DNA of 64,000 bases from Brienomyrus brachyistius (GCF_023856365.1 NC_064538.1:8626435-8690434), one strand, 5' to 3'; shown: positions 48,493 through 60,962, numbered from the stretch's first letter. Program-made: numbers and translations. Notes: a model not told the origin generated them from the sequence alone.

Positions 48493-49734
48493 GTAAGTCA
48501 TTCCACTGCGTTTTTGGGGAACCTCAGTGGGACCCATCAAAGCAATCAAAAAGCCATCACTGGCATTGTAGCAATTTCTCCTTTGGTAACACGAAAAAAT
48601 GCTTTACAAGATGGTTGATTAGTAGCTTCAGTACATGACGAATGACATAGATATCAATGACCATTGTGACTAGATTATGAAATTCTTTATTTATGCCTTA
48701 TTGTAGATTCATGTGCTCTGCTGATGCCAATCCAAGTCTTGCGTCTTTATTAAGCATGTACTGCATGCATGCATGCATTAAGGAGTAATGTCTTAAAAGG
48801 CGAACAGTGTACAGGACTGGCTCGTAGAGTGAGCCTGCCAATGGTAACAATGATGACCAAAGAAGGTGCATTAGTTGGCCTGTATGGGCATGTTGATCTT
48901 TGTATGAAGAGCTGAAGCTGAGCCACACTCGTGCTGGGGGGATTCAGAGACCCTTCATGGAAGCCCAGAACTGGTTAGTAACAGGTTATGCAGGTTTTGT
49001 TCATGAAAAACACAATGGAAAGTGTAGCTGTCTCCAAGATATTTGGAGTGTTGGCAGTTCTGCACGGCAGGAAAATCATTGAAAGGAGAAGCAAGAGCTG
49101 CTGTTACCACTAAGGTGGTCAGAAATCTGTCTAGACGAATAATTCATTCAATCAAGTCTTATGTGAGGAGTTTTGTTTATGTTCTCGCCAATGAATTGCA
49201 GACCAAGTTAAGGGTTTTGGGAACAAGGTTAAATCATGGAACTTATTTAGCTTGTTCTCAGAACAGCACTTTGTTTGTGTAACCTCCCCTCCCCCCCAGC
49301 CACTACCATGACGACAGCCACTCCATGCTGCGGAGCTCATAGTAGCCCCGCCCATCCTGTTTTGGGTGTCCCTGTTACCCTGTTACACAGCTTGTCGACA
49401 GCAGGTGCTGACAGCAGCTTTACGCAGGAGACCCATGCAGGAGAGTAACAAGCTAGTTTATAATTATGGGTTCATATTTGTCATGTTTATCTGCACAACC
49501 CTGGCAACATACAGCACAAGACAGGGGAGTAACCTAAACAGTATGGGAGTCCATTACAAGACCTATATGAAAAATATATAAAACAAGTAATTATAAAAAT
49601 AATAATAAGAAAAAATGTATCTGTGGAATGTATATTTCTGAAGTGCTTTTCCATTCACTATTACATAACTAGTCCACTGCTATTCTACCTGCTTTGTTTG
49701 AAATTTAGCGATTATTTGGTATTCATTCATATAT

Positions 49735-49752
49735 TCATCACATTGTGGGGAC

Positions 49753-49787
<35 letters not shown>

Positions 49788-50000
49788 CGGGTATACCTTA
49801 CCTTATGAGGACACAATGTCCCCACAACATAATGAATACCCATTTTTTTATCCCTCATGTGGACCAGTTTCCTGATCCCCATAAAGAAAAACTCAATTTG
49901 CTAAAAATCTCTGACTGCAATGGAATAACTAAAAATGCAACAAACCTTTGTATTTTGCTTGATTACTGTGCTGTGTAAGGGTTAAACGGTCCCCATAAAG
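49735..50000 (+). repeat. 'GTCCCCACA' dispersed repeat, copy C, with GT tract
   Basis: CACATTGTGGGGACATATG is followed by (GT)n (49755-49785). Then come ACAATGTCCCCACAACATAA, a 'ttttatccctcatgtggacc' block and GGTTAAACGGTCCCCATAAA. The block order matches copy A at 12453-12790. Confidence 0.75.
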
Positions 50001-51440
50001 ATATATTTACCCTTACTTATTCGGCTGCATTATGAGTAAAACCTGAGTATGTACTATTTATTGATTATTAAAACCAGACTTGCGTACCATTCCGTTTAAG
50101 CAGGTTACACAAATCTGTAAAGTATGACTGGGCTACAAGTGCATTACGTCAGCAAATCATTTTGGTATTAAATCACTTACCACAGGTCCTGGTCCTTGGC
50201 CTCAAGCACTGTTGTTATCTAAGTGGTTTGTAGCAATTTCTTTGTTTTTATAGTTTCTTTTATTTTTGAATTGTGTTTTCTGTTTGAAATTTTACGTAAC
50301 ACCAGCTAGAATTAAGGATTCTAATCACGCATTGATTTACCCCAGGCTTTCACTATTTGAGCTGTTTTAGAAAATTAATCAACACCCTTCTGTCCAGTCA
50401 GACTCAAGTACTGTGTGTAAACTACAGTTAATGAAGTTGAGTACTAATCCAATCTAAATGATTTACAGTGAGTCACCTAGAACTGCACCCATAACAGAAA
50501 ATAGACATTAAGATGGCCAAAAATGTTGGTGAATCCTCGGAGCAGTCTGTTTGTCATTTAAGTCCATTGTGTTATATTTGGTGAATGGCCTAATAAGGTA
50601 GAATGGCCTAATTAAGGTGGAGCAGAATTTCAGGCCCCCAGGACGCGCAAGCAGAAGGTCTGACACCTCAGCTTCAACCTTCTATCTGCTTTGAGCTCTT
50701 TGTCCTTTGCTGCTGGCTAATTAAACAATGAGCCTTTGCTCCCATACTCCCCTTGTTCCATTGCTGCTAGGCACAGTTTAATGATTCTGGTCGGGGTGAA
50801 CTCATCTTTGCTGACTCACTACAGAATAATCGGTCATTGGGCCATTGGCTGAAACCACGGAACTATTTAATTTTAGGTTGAGATGAATACAAAACGACTG
50901 CCCTCCGGTTGTGTAATATGCAGGCAGCCATGGCCTTGGGAAAAGGTTTGGGAGAAGGAGCTTATACATACATGAGCTCATCTCATTGTCCTGAAGCAGA
51001 GATTACCCATTCTTTTGCACCCCCCACCCCCCCCCCCCCCACCTTCTGGGAAGTGGAGCAAAGTAAGCGATGAAGTCATCGTTCGCTTCACTCATGGTTC
51101 TGTCATGTCCAGTGATACGGCAGCACAAGTATGCGCACTTAGGCTGTGTGAAATTGGGTGAAACAGGAACGTGCGCAATGAGTCGGGACTGGAGAGGAAG
51201 TTCTTGCTTGAGTACCACACTATTTAACGTCAGTAGTTTTGTATTAGAATATTAGTACAAATGATTAATATGCTATTAAAGAAACAAAGACTTGATGACC
51301 ACTAACTGGTCTGCGCTTAACATTCTGAGCCCAAGCAGTATTTCGTCATCACCGTGCGACTTTTAGTGTTTAACACATAGGAAGGAAAGCACTGTCGCAT
51401 ATCACAATGGCGCACATGTTTAATTACCTTATTTTGTAGT

Positions 51441-51668
51441 TTACTTGGAGTCGTTTTGGGTGCATAGTCGTCTTAGAGATCTATGAAATATGCAGTGCAG
51501 CAATTTTGATCGTGCTGCACGTATAAGAAGATAGTCCTGTATTATACCAGATATCTCTGAGAGTTTGTGTGTTGCATCGAATTGTTCCTGGATACTCTCG
51601 TCGGCCCAAATTTCCAGCAAACACTGCACCTCTGCCGTAGACAGAAATGACCCCTTTGCCAGCATGCC
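51441..51668 (-). pseudogene. Decayed Myb/SANT-like DNA-binding domain, probably transposon-derived
   Basis: The minus-strand frame from 51665 reads LSTAEVQCLLEIWADESIQE then QFDATHKLSEI. This matches the start of the Myb/SANT-like domain found in MSANTD-type proteins and in the Myb-like protein of Harbinger transposons (usually W(S/T)..EV..LL.IW.DE.IQ..L...HRN..IF). The first tryptophan is replaced by leucine (FLSTAEV). After THKLSEI the likeness fades (GIIQDYLLIRAARSKLLHCI), and the domain's later Trp and Cys residues are missing. There is no upstream exon and the host gene is on the other strand. It is most likely a dead copy of a transposon or retrocopied gene. Confidence 0.6.
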
Positions 51669-51710
51669 TGTTAAATGAGCAGTTGCATCATTGACGTCAT
51701 GCGTGTATTA

Positions 51711-51904
51711 CAGGGGTGGACAGTCTTATCCACAAAGGATCGATGGTGTGTAGTGATTTTTGGGGTAACCTTTAGGTCAGCTGTTCAAACCCAGGTGTAA
51801 TGACCCTCCAGCCAATCAGTCCTCTAATTAATAATCTAATTAGGGAGTTACAGCAAAGACCAGCATACACAATGGCCCTTTCTGGATAAGACTGGCCACC
51901 CCTG
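51711..51904. mobile_element. hAT-type MITE with 28-bp inverted termini
   Basis: The left end CAGGGGTGGACAGTCTTATC and the right end read inward (CAGGGGTGGCCAGTCTTATC) stay paired over about 28 bp with two mismatches. The length is 194 bp with no coding capacity. It shares the CAGGGGTG terminus with the element at 42697-42891 but not the interior. The flanking 8-bp sites do not clearly match. Confidence 0.85.
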
Positions 51905-53081
51905 CACCAATATAATCAGATATAATGGTCTTATACTAGTAAGCGGTTCTGGAAGATGGCTGGATATAGTCAGAGAAAATATGTATTATTATTTTTATTT
52001 AATAACTAGAAAGCATAAAAAAGGAAAATGTTCCATAATTACGTTATGATGAACTTTGGTCCTGTGCACTTCCTTGGCTTCCTTACAAATTTACATGTTA
52101 ATGTTAAGGAAAGAGTTTCCTTTTGCAGGGGCGAGGGGTCTGGCTTTGTCTTTCTAAAGTTACATGCTTTATTCTTGGACTCGGTCTCATTCTTCCTGAC
52201 CTGTTTATTTACAGGAAAGTAGGAAATGGAAGCAGGAGAATATGGGAGCTGAGCCTAAAGAAATGCCCTTTTTATATACAGAGAGGTGCAAATACTTATT
52301 GCTGAATCATCAGAATTCCAGGAGACCGGTGTTGATGTATTCCAGATCGTGACACCAGGCATGATTGCCTATCGCTTTACAGGAGAAGTAGCCTCGGCAG
52401 AGCGGCAACATTTAATCTGGGAAAGATTATATCTTTTTTGTTGCGTGTTTGTCTGCCTATTCCCGTGGTTTTCCCATCTATTCATACCTGTGGCTTATTT
52501 GCTAGGCAAATTCCTTAGAGGATCTCATTACTGGCCTTTTGTCTATGATTATGTGCACATTTATATTTCTGCATGTGCTTAGTGCTCTACTTTGTATTGG
52601 CAGAGGCTAATTTAACCATCCAGACTCTTAATTCTCTTGTATCTAGGCTTTATAATGAAAAGCAGGTGTGGGTCTCATTGAGGTAGTTTGCTGCCTTGTG
52701 GGGAATTTACAATATACAGCAGGTGGAAACTGACATGTGTGTCAGAAGTGGCTACCCCCAAAGAAAGATGACCTATGACGATACGCCCTGTGGTGGCATA
52801 GATGAATTAACTTGCGTGTCTGTACTTTACCTGATAAAATGGAGTGACATGTGCAGTATAATTAGATGCTGGCGTTCTCTGTGGGGTTGTGCCTGTGATC
52901 TAAAGGTCGACTGTTGTCATGCCTCACAAGACGACGGAAGTTAACATTGTCAAAAATGAAAACCACCTTCTGACACAATGGGAGAACACATTATACTGTA
53001 TGCTGAAATGCTCCTTTGCAAGATACTAACATTCACTACTGCTTCTAGGGATGAGATAAAGGAAGGGCCAAATACCTTGCA

Positions 53082-53265
53082 GGGGTGTCTGGCGGTATGT
53101 TGCTCAGCCGGTTGGGGATCAGTGTCCCTGTCTGAAAGATCATTGGTTTGATTCCTGAAGCTAGCAGGGTAATCATGTCTTGGTCCAGCCTTTAACCTCA
53201 GCTGATCTGGAGGGGCTGGATACTGGCTGTCCCTGCACTCTGCCCCCCAGACTTGCTCATGTCTG
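53082..53265 (+). mobile_element. tRNA-derived SINE
   Basis: An A-box-like TTGCTCAGCCGG lies at 53101-53112 and a B-box-like GGTTTGATTCC at 53146-53156, a spacing usual for tRNA promoters. It is followed by 'gcagggtaatc', 'ttggtccagcctttaacctc' and CTGTCCCTGCACTCTG, remnants of a common fish SINE body. It is degenerate at both ends. Confidence 0.7.
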
Positions 53266-53356
53266 CATATACATGTGGCATGCATTGTAAGATTGGATAT
53301 GCAAAACTACACTTTCACCATGGGGATAATGAAGGTGCCTTTGTTATGATGGAAAC

Positions 53357-53360
<4 letters not shown>

Positions 53361-53396
<36 letters not shown>
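53361..53396. repeat. (GT)n microsatellite
   Basis: Eighteen TG units between two SINE copies. Confidence 0.98.
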
Positions 53397-53397
<1 letters not shown>

Positions 53398-53544
53398 CAG
53401 GAGAGTGGCTGTACCAGGGCAGATGTTCTCACTGTAACCACTGTACTGAAATTAACAGCACAGTTGCTGATGGTTCCTCATATTCTGCATGACAGAAAAG
53501 GCCAGTCGATTCCTGTCCATGCAATGGAATTACTACAATGGCAT

Positions 53545-53712
53545 GAATGAGGTTTGTAGCTCAGTAGGTTAGACTTCTCATGTCTGTGTTCTGACGTTTG
53601 CCAGTTTGAATCCAGTTGTTGACAGAGCGATTTCACCACCGGACTGGCTGCTAACCCTGCATTCACAATTATACTTCACTTCAGATAAAAGTGTCTGCTA
53701 AATATATAAATG
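53545..53712 (+). mobile_element. tRNA-derived SINE ending in GATAAAAGTGTCTGCTAAAT
   Basis: An A-box TAGCTCAGTAGG lies at 53557-53568 and a B-box-like AGTTTGAATCC at 53603-53613. The body has GACAGAGCGATTTCACCACC, and the 3' end is CAGATAAAAGTGTCTGCTAA then ATATATAAATG. Both the promoter and the 3' tail type are classic for fish SINEs mobilised by LINE machinery that recognises the tail. Confidence 0.85.
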
Positions 53713-55689
53713 AGCCTGAATGTTACTGCTTTGGAGAATGTTTCTGACATGTACATGTGGAGTATGGCTTGTTTCTCACCCTTTGCAATACAACTTACGG
53801 AGATGGAAAGTATATTTTAATATCTGAAGCAAGACTCTCACTGGGGATGTGGTTTAGTTGGCAAGTCTGGTACATGTTCATTGCTTGAAATATTTTAATA
53901 GACACAATCCAGCAGTTGCAACTTTTAATGATTGTTATTATTGTTATATTTTTGTTAGTTGAATTATTCATATAATGCTACTGTTCATTGTTTCTTAATG
54001 ATACGTTTACTTCTGTGGAGGATCACATTCTCCCAAAAATATATTCAATGACACCAAAAACAGTTTGTAATTCCAGCACATTTGAACAGGAGTCTTACAC
54101 AGAGATGATATCACAATCATAATAATATCATTAATAAATGGTTTCATTGTGTTGGGTCATGCGCCTGTTACTTTTGTTTAAATAAATCGGGGGTAACACT
54201 TAACATGCAGAATATTTATTTTCCTTTCTTCATTGTTACAGACAAAGAATATTTTAATTATGTGTTTTGTTATATATTTTAAAAAGTATGACCATTAGTG
54301 CCGTACTACTTGTCCTGCATTCAGCTTCTCCTTGGATATCAGATCTAGCTTAGTTCCACGGAGAGTGGATGAGAACGGCCACCAACTCCAAATAAGGGTC
54401 TCTGTTTCTGCACAGATTTTCCCAGGGGCAAAAAGGCCATTTCTAAACCTGGAGGGATCCGTGTGAGACTGTGTTTATGCCTTTAAAAGACCAGGGGTTT
54501 TTTCGGGAGAAAAACATTGTGCTGTTTTGTGTTTGCTCCATCGCCGCAGTCATTTTTAGCTAAGTATTCCAGGTATTCACAGGAGAAGACACCTGCTGGC
54601 TGAGTTAGGTGACTTGATTCGTGACCAGAATGTTCGCCATTATTGTACCCTTAAGGATGATACTATATGTGAGTATCATCTGTGAGATATCCAGCCATAT
54701 AGATGGGTAGGAGAGAACAGAACATAACTGTAAGTTATCATCAACTAGGACAGCGAGGATCAAGCACTTATGTTTCATGTTTTAGTGGCTGGTGATCAGT
54801 AGTTCTTGTTTGTTTTGATTTAGGGTTCAGTGGTTTAAGAAAGTTAGAAAAGTCTAACTTAAGATAATGTTTTCCAGTGAATAAAAGATGTAATTTAATC
54901 ACAGTAAGCTTAAGAGTTATGCACCCTAGTTCTGACATGTTGTACGCTGGCTATTCTGACTTCTTCATTCAGGAATTTTGCCTCCAAATATCAGGTATCA
55001 GGTGATGTATGACACGTGTTCTAAAATGAGAAGAACACTGTGACATCCACCAATGAAGGTCTGTAATTATAAATGAAGAGCTGTAGCCCTTGTAGCATAG
55101 TACACAAAAAAGATCTCACTCTCGCAGAAGAATGAACCTCCTCCAAAGCTGTGCTTCTAGGTGCGACAGGACACAGGTGTGGGTGTGTGTGGGGTGTGTG
55201 TTTGTGAGTCTGCATGTGTGGGTGAAAATGGGGAGAGGATGGCAGAGTTGTGACTCAAGACAGACGTGCCTGCACACGCATGGTGTGTCTGAATGGCTGA
55301 CGGGAGGGTGGCGTTCCGTCATTCAACCGTCTCCCGCCTCTAAAAATACCAGCAATGTTAGACCTGCCCTGAACAGTCTGGACAACCCTTTACTCTCTCT
55401 AGACAGGGGATGTTTTTCATTTTCCCTGTCAATTTTTATGACACAAGTTAGGGAGCCAAGCCTTAGATGAACGCTGCATCAGATTGTCCTCCTACTGCCA
55501 GCCATTTAATAAATGCCATTTCTGGACAGGATGGGCAGCAAGAATAATGGCCTTGGGTGATCCATTTATTCTAGATTTGCTGCAGTAGTTCTAGTGCCAG
55601 TTCAAATGGTTGGGACTGAAGCTAGAGATTTCTCCATCCTTAGGCCATATTTATCTTACCTTTGCAATAATGAATAAGATCATTGTTTC

Positions 55690-56060
55690 TCAATCTGTCG
55701 TCGCTTGAAGTCTCTTATCTCTGGGTGAACCAGGCGTTCCCTTTTGTATCCAGTTTTATTGCACGCCATGGTGACTGAGCCAGAACGACGTGGTAAGCAG
55801 ACTGGGCTCCTCAGCCACAGGAGTGGCAGGAAACCAGGGTCTGAAGTCCACCTCCGGTACGGGACCTCGGCCCATTCAGCGGAAGCGACCCCTTGGCAGA
55901 GATAAGGAAGGCCTTGAGAAACACGGCGACTGGGAAGCAGGGGGGAGGGAAAACAAACGAGCTGCCCCACCCAAGATTGCAGATTTTGGTGCCATGTCTG
56001 CAGCTGGAGAAATATGACAAGTGGGATGGTCCTGCTGGCAGGCTGTCATGTGCACGTCTT
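55690..56060. other. GC-rich segment with open frames on both strands, unidentified
   Basis: This intronic stretch is markedly more GC- and CpG-rich than its surroundings. It is open for 60-96 codons in several frames on both strands (55680-55970 minus, 55790-56017 plus, 55811-56020 minus, 55893-56111 plus). None of the translated frames shows a domain that I recognise. Open frames in so many phases point to base composition rather than coding. It could be a CpG island, a regulatory element or an insertion. Confidence 0.3.
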
Positions 56061-58317
56061 ACACGTCTCAGACCGAAAGCTGAAAACAGACTTGTTATTT
56101 GTCTTGGTTAATATCTTGCTTGGTGTAATAGTACTTTAACTTACTTGCAGTTATACAATAAATGACATTCATGAGCAGTTAGCTCTGCCCCACATTCTCA
56201 GCATTCCTAAAACCTGATGTAAGAAGCATGGTGGACGGATGTGATGTAGCTGAATGCTGGCCACATCTGGCCCTGCTCTGAAACTGTAGGGCTTATAGAA
56301 TCAGCCGACACAAGCTTCCCCCCCCAACTATTTGGTAAGCTGCTTCGGTGCAGCATGCGAAGGGTGTGTCTGCAATGAAGTGGTGAATGTGAGGTTGTTA
56401 TGGACTGGGTGCTGCTGGCCCACACCCTGCCCCCAGGTGTGAGATATTCCTGAAGCCTGAGATGGAACAGGTTGGACGGAAAAGCCTTTCATCTGAGCAG
56501 ACGTTATTTTTTTTTTCTTCAAGGCTATAGCAGGTGGCCACAAGTTCTGTAATGACTTTGCTTCATGGGTACAGGAATGAAAACAGCATCCTCCTGAAAA
56601 TAATGTACAGTTTTGTAAGAATTCTCACTGCAAAGGGCATGAGGTTTTATTCATGTCAATAAACAGCTGCCACTCCCTTTGCTTTTTATTCTAGTCGTCT
56701 TTTTTTATCTCTGACATTGGTAGAAATTAAATATATAGAAATAAATACAAAAGAGAAAAGGACACGTCTTCAAAATAAAATGTGCAAAGCTAGTGGGGGT
56801 GCAGGGAAGGGTTAGGCTCTTTTTATAGATCTTGCTCATTTGACCATTGTTCACAATCTCAATTGCCTTAGTGCAATAATGAAACATAATAGAAAGAAGA
56901 TTAAAACCAGGGGGGCTCATTTGGTCTATTTGGTCTATGGGGGGGAGGGGTACTGTTTTTGGAAATCCATTCAAACCTTCACACCTGCAATATGCAGAAG
57001 AAGGCCATCAGCAACAAACAGAATGGCTGATCCTTCCATTTAAACTCACAGCTTATTAGTATCTTTCTTAAGTGGAATGTGGTTATTTTTGTGCGGCCTG
57101 GACGTATTCAGTTGTCGTCTGCTTTATTCGAATGTCGTGTGATTTCAGGGAGTGGTGGTTGCAGCGATTCCCAAATCTGAAACCGAACACAGATAAGATG
57201 CTGGAAATGAGCTCAAGCAGAAATGAATGTGGCTAATATAACATTATAAGGCAATTGAAGGGGATCTCGGGAAAATCTTGCAGTGATGGGTAATCCTCAT
57301 TGCTAAAGGCCTGAAAGGACAGACCTCTTTGTTCCTTGTAGGGATAACTGGGGCAGGAACAAATGGAAGGCGTTCAATGTTTCTGTAAAGCTACATCTCT
57401 AGCAGATTCTGTGCTGAGTGCAGAGTATTTTTAATATGTAGAATCAATTAATTATTTATGTGGATGGATTGGTTATGAGATTGGATTCAGTAGCATGTAT
57501 GGAAAACCAAGAGAGTGAACTGGCACTGCAGCTTGAAAGTCGTTTTATTTACAGATATACATGAGATTTATCTGCATTTGCAGTACATGCAGAAGTGGAA
57601 TGTTCAGATCCGGAAAGTAAAATTCCAGAGCAAGATTTTGTTTCAGCCAACCAGTTGAGTATAAAGATGCATAATCACAGAGGACTCAAATGGTTGGTTG
57701 AAGCAAATCTTGGTCTGGATTTTTAATTTCCGTACCTGAAATTTTCACTTCTATTAATATTGAACGGCAAATTTGGCAGTTTGACATTTGTGTTCAGTTT
57801 TATTTGTGAAGTATATTTCGCTTCTTTACGTGACTGCCGTTATTAGTGTTCAGGAAAGTGTACTCATTAGAAGTTATTGTGTGATGTTAATTATTTGCTG
57901 TTTCTCAAAAATTGCTCTACAGTACTCCATATAACCTGATACAGTATTACTACAATACCCATGACACAATTTATTGTGCACACAATGCTCCAGGGGGAGG
58001 TTTGTATGCAAGTCCTTTACCAAACAGACACCGTGATTCTAAGTGTACTGGTCGCTAAACTCTCTGGGTTGACAACGATCATAATTCCTCTTGGTAAATG
58101 GGGCCAGACGTGGTCTGCATTCCTGGGCTGTTTCCTCAATCTTCTTAAACTCATGAGAATTGCTTCTGTTTTGTTTTTCTTACTGAAAAGTAGAAGGCTC
58201 ACAGCATCAGAGGGGAGAAGGTAGAGCTTTGCGTTAATTCATGAAGCTCTGGGCCTGGAGCCAGTCCAGTTTTAATAATGCTCTGCCAGACTCAAGCTGC
58301 AAAAAGTATGTTTAGCA

Positions 58318-58405
58318 CTGAGGGCTTTAACCTGTGAGTAAAAGGTTGTTAGGTCAAATCCCATGGTAATCATCGCTGCCAAACCCTTAAGCAAAGCTAT
58401 AGCAT
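58318..58405 (+). mobile_element. tRNA-derived SINE fragment
   Basis: AAAAGGTTGTTAGGTCAAAT then CCCATGG holds a B-box-like AGGTCAAATCC at 58351-58361. It is followed by GCTGCCAAACCCTTAAGCAA, which resembles the body segment after the tRNA part in related SINEs. The A-box side is not clear. Confidence 0.5.
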
Positions 58406-58763
58406 CAACACATTTTGTCAGAGGCTTGGATACCAGCTCTTTCCCTGGTGGCTATTGCACTTCCGTTATTTGAATTAAGGTTAACCAGTACTGTAACTAA
58501 AGCAATATGTAACTTAAGCATTTCATTAATCAGAAATAAAGCAAAACCGAAAGCATGGGCACAAAACCTAAACTGTTATTAAAACAAAAAGCTACAAAAC
58601 GAACAGGAAAAAAAACAAAAATAAGTACAAACGAAACTCAGTTTTTTACTTCTGTTTTTGAGTTCAAAAGACTGCCTATAGGCCACCAGATGTGCCTTCT
58701 CGAAATAACTGATGGTGAACGTAGCTTAGCATCTCAAATTGGCAAAATTAAGGATGGCCTTGC

Positions 58764-59116
58764 GGGGGCGGCATGGTGGTGCAGTGGTTAGCACTGTTGC
58801 CTCACACCTCCAGGTCTCCGCGTGGGTCACATGTGTGTGGAGTTTGCATGTTCTCCCCATGTCGTCGTGGGGTTTCCTCCGGGTACTCCGGTTTCCACCC
58901 ACAGTCCAAAAACATGCTGAGGCTAATTGGAGATGCTAAATTGCCCGTAGGTGTGCATGTGTGAGTGAATGGTGTGTAAGTGTGCCCTGCGATGGGCTGG
59001 CCCCCATCCTGCGTTGTTTCCTACCTCGTGCCCATTGCTTCCAGGATAGGCTCCGGACCCCCCGCGACCCAGTAGGATAAGCAGTTTGGAAAATGGATGG
59101 ATGGATGGATGGATGG
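58764..59116 (+). mobile_element. Near full-length (ATGG)-tailed fish dispersed repeat
   Basis: It starts GGGGCGGCATGGTGGTGCAG, then CAGTGGTTAGCACTGTTGCC, GTGTGGAGTTTGCATGTTCT, TTTCCTCCGGGTACTCCGGT, AATTGGAGATGCTAAATTGC, CCTGCGATGGGCTGG, CCAGGATAGGCTCCGGACCC and GGATAAGCAG, with a (ATGG)n tail at 59092-59116. This is the reference copy in the window: truncated relatives lie at 1-70, 293-427, 2140-2285, 4635-4738, 9856-10023, 35237-35338, 39740-39903, 60470-60560 and 61230-61308. It is common in many fish. The mix of 5' truncation and a simple tail fits LINE-dependent copying. I do not assign a formal name. Confidence 0.9.
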
Positions 59117-60469
59117 TCATGCTGGTTACATATAAGTGAAAGCACAGTGTGGAACCGTTTTAAGTACAACGTAAACTTTCACCAGAGCAAGTGTGCCATG
59201 GCTGTTAGGGTTTGTATTTGTGGAGCACAGCTTATGGGAAAGCACCTAACTAATTTAACTCAACGCTATGAAAGAATGAACAGGAGGTAACGTTCAAACT
59301 AGGGCTGTCCACAATATATTTTATTGTGACTAATTGCATATAGTCTTGTTGCAATACCAGAAAAAAAAAGATTTTATAGATCTTATATTTTACATAAAAA
59401 TTTATTAAAAGACACAATGAACAAAGTAACAATGTTTCCCCACGTTTGATTTTAACGTTGCATTCTGGGATTCTGCTTGGCGCCACAACAAAACCTGTCA
59501 CATTGTTTACAACCAGCGATGAGTGCTATAGGTTTCTGTTAAAAAATCTTTGCGTGTATGATTCTCCCATTTGGGTATCAACAGTAACGCATGCGTTAAT
59601 GTAATCAAAGACATAGTAACACACCGCGACTTAACGTTAACCTTGACAGCCATAGTTAAAACTACAGCTACGGTGCTCCCTGGTCAATTCTGTCACTCAA
59701 AAAATAAACAAAGGGGGAATGCCCTGGGTCAACAGTTTACTGGATCGATGATGTCAAGTGGGTTGTGTGAAGTGCCGGCCTTTATATGGTTCTGTGAGAT
59801 CCTTGACCCTGACTTTAAAATGCCAGCCACTGCTGGAGCTACAGTCTGCTCCTTGAACAGATGGTCACTGCTGCAATGTGACTGAGAGAAGCATCAGAAA
59901 CATACTTTTATGGTTATGCTCTAGGACTTACAATGCTCACTAAAGCTTTGTGTTAGGAATAATGACTTTTTCTGCTGTTTTCATTTCAGGGATCCTTCCT
60001 TTTAAAAAATTAAAAGTAAAAATACAAGATAAAATGGCTACAACTCATAAAACTAAAATGAAACTTAACTGAAAAAGAAGCAAAGTCGCAAAATTATATC
60101 AAAATATTAATTAAAAAAAAACTAATTTAAAAACATGGAACAAAAATGATCTTGGTTTGAATTTGTTTTCCTAAAAGGTCCAAAGTTACAGAACCCTGTG
60201 CTTAGCTATGCATTACCATTCTATCGGTTCACTTCGCACATAAATTATGCCTCACTGAGCGTCAATTAGGTTAAAATGCATTCTGTCATAGTCTGAGGAA
60301 TTTGGCCGTGAAAGCACGCCGATTGTCTGCCAGCTGAAGGTTCATGGGAACTACAGTAAAACTTCACTCACATAATGATGACCTGCTTGCTAGTGATTTA
60401 AAGAACTACGCTTGCGTAACACAGGAAGATTATAGTTGTGTTTCTGCTAAGGAATGCTCTGCTTTTCTT

Positions 60470-60560
60470 GGAGACCAGGGTTGGAGCCTCTGCCTTGCAT
60501 GTGTGCATGAGCTCCCCTTGTCATTTTGGGGGTTTCTACTTCCTTCCACCTGTTGTATGT
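60470..60560 (+). repeat. (ATGG)-tailed fish repeat, central fragment, degenerate
   Basis: TTGGAGCCTCTGCCTTGCAT, GAGCTCCCCTTGTCATTTTG and GGGGTTTCTACTTCC follow the order 'ggagtttgcatgttctcccc...tgtggggtttcctcc' of the reference copy with many changes. Confidence 0.45.
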
Positions 60561-60654
60561 CCCTGCATGGACAATGGGCAGATGTTCCATGTAAGGGATG
60601 TATAGGTGCGATCAAAGCGTTTCATAGTGTTTTTCCTGCCATTATCAGCAGTAG

Positions 60655-60787
60655 TACAAGCTTAAACCTTGGGTTCCTTTAAATCAGAGCTAGATAAGAT
60701 TTTAACAACTCTGAGCTATTAGTTAAGTTCTTCCCGAACGAGCTTGATGGGCCGAATGGCCTCCCCTCGTTTGTACATTGTAAATAT
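60655..60787 (+). mobile_element. CR1/L2-like LINE 3' end, second copy of the 7148-7715 family
   Basis: AAACCTTGGGTTCCTTTAAA, CTAGATAAGATTTTAACAAC and GAGCTATTAGTTAA, then CTTGATGGGCCGAATGGCCT and CTCGTTTGTA. Read in reverse, the element at 7148-7300 carries the same words (aaaccttgggttcctttaaa, gctagataagattttaac, gagctattagtt). It is the extreme 3' end only. Confidence 0.85.
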
Positions 60788-60962
60788 TAGTTTAAATACT
60801 AAATACTAGCTGTTCCTCCAGCTGTACTGGGAACGTCTTGCCCCTCCTGCAATGCTGGCAGCAGTTCACCTGCTGCTGTGTGGGCTCTGCCCAGCCTGAA
60901 AGGGAGATAACAGCAGAAACTGCATTGGATGCTGCTTCTTTCTCTTTCATTTTCTCTTACAG

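Noticed and set aside
48394..48618. A 74-residue complete protein starting at the CTTNBP2NL ATG
   Set aside because: Family likeness stops exactly at the GTAAGT donor at 48493 and resumes at 63722. The rest is intron read-through.
55690..56060. Intronic host gene from GC-rich open frames
   Set aside because: Open in several frames on both strands with no domain. Base composition explains it better than coding.
59296..59345. MITE end starting 'ctagggctgtcc'
   Set aside because: It resembles the start of a fish hAT-like element, but I could not find a matching right end, so it is not called.
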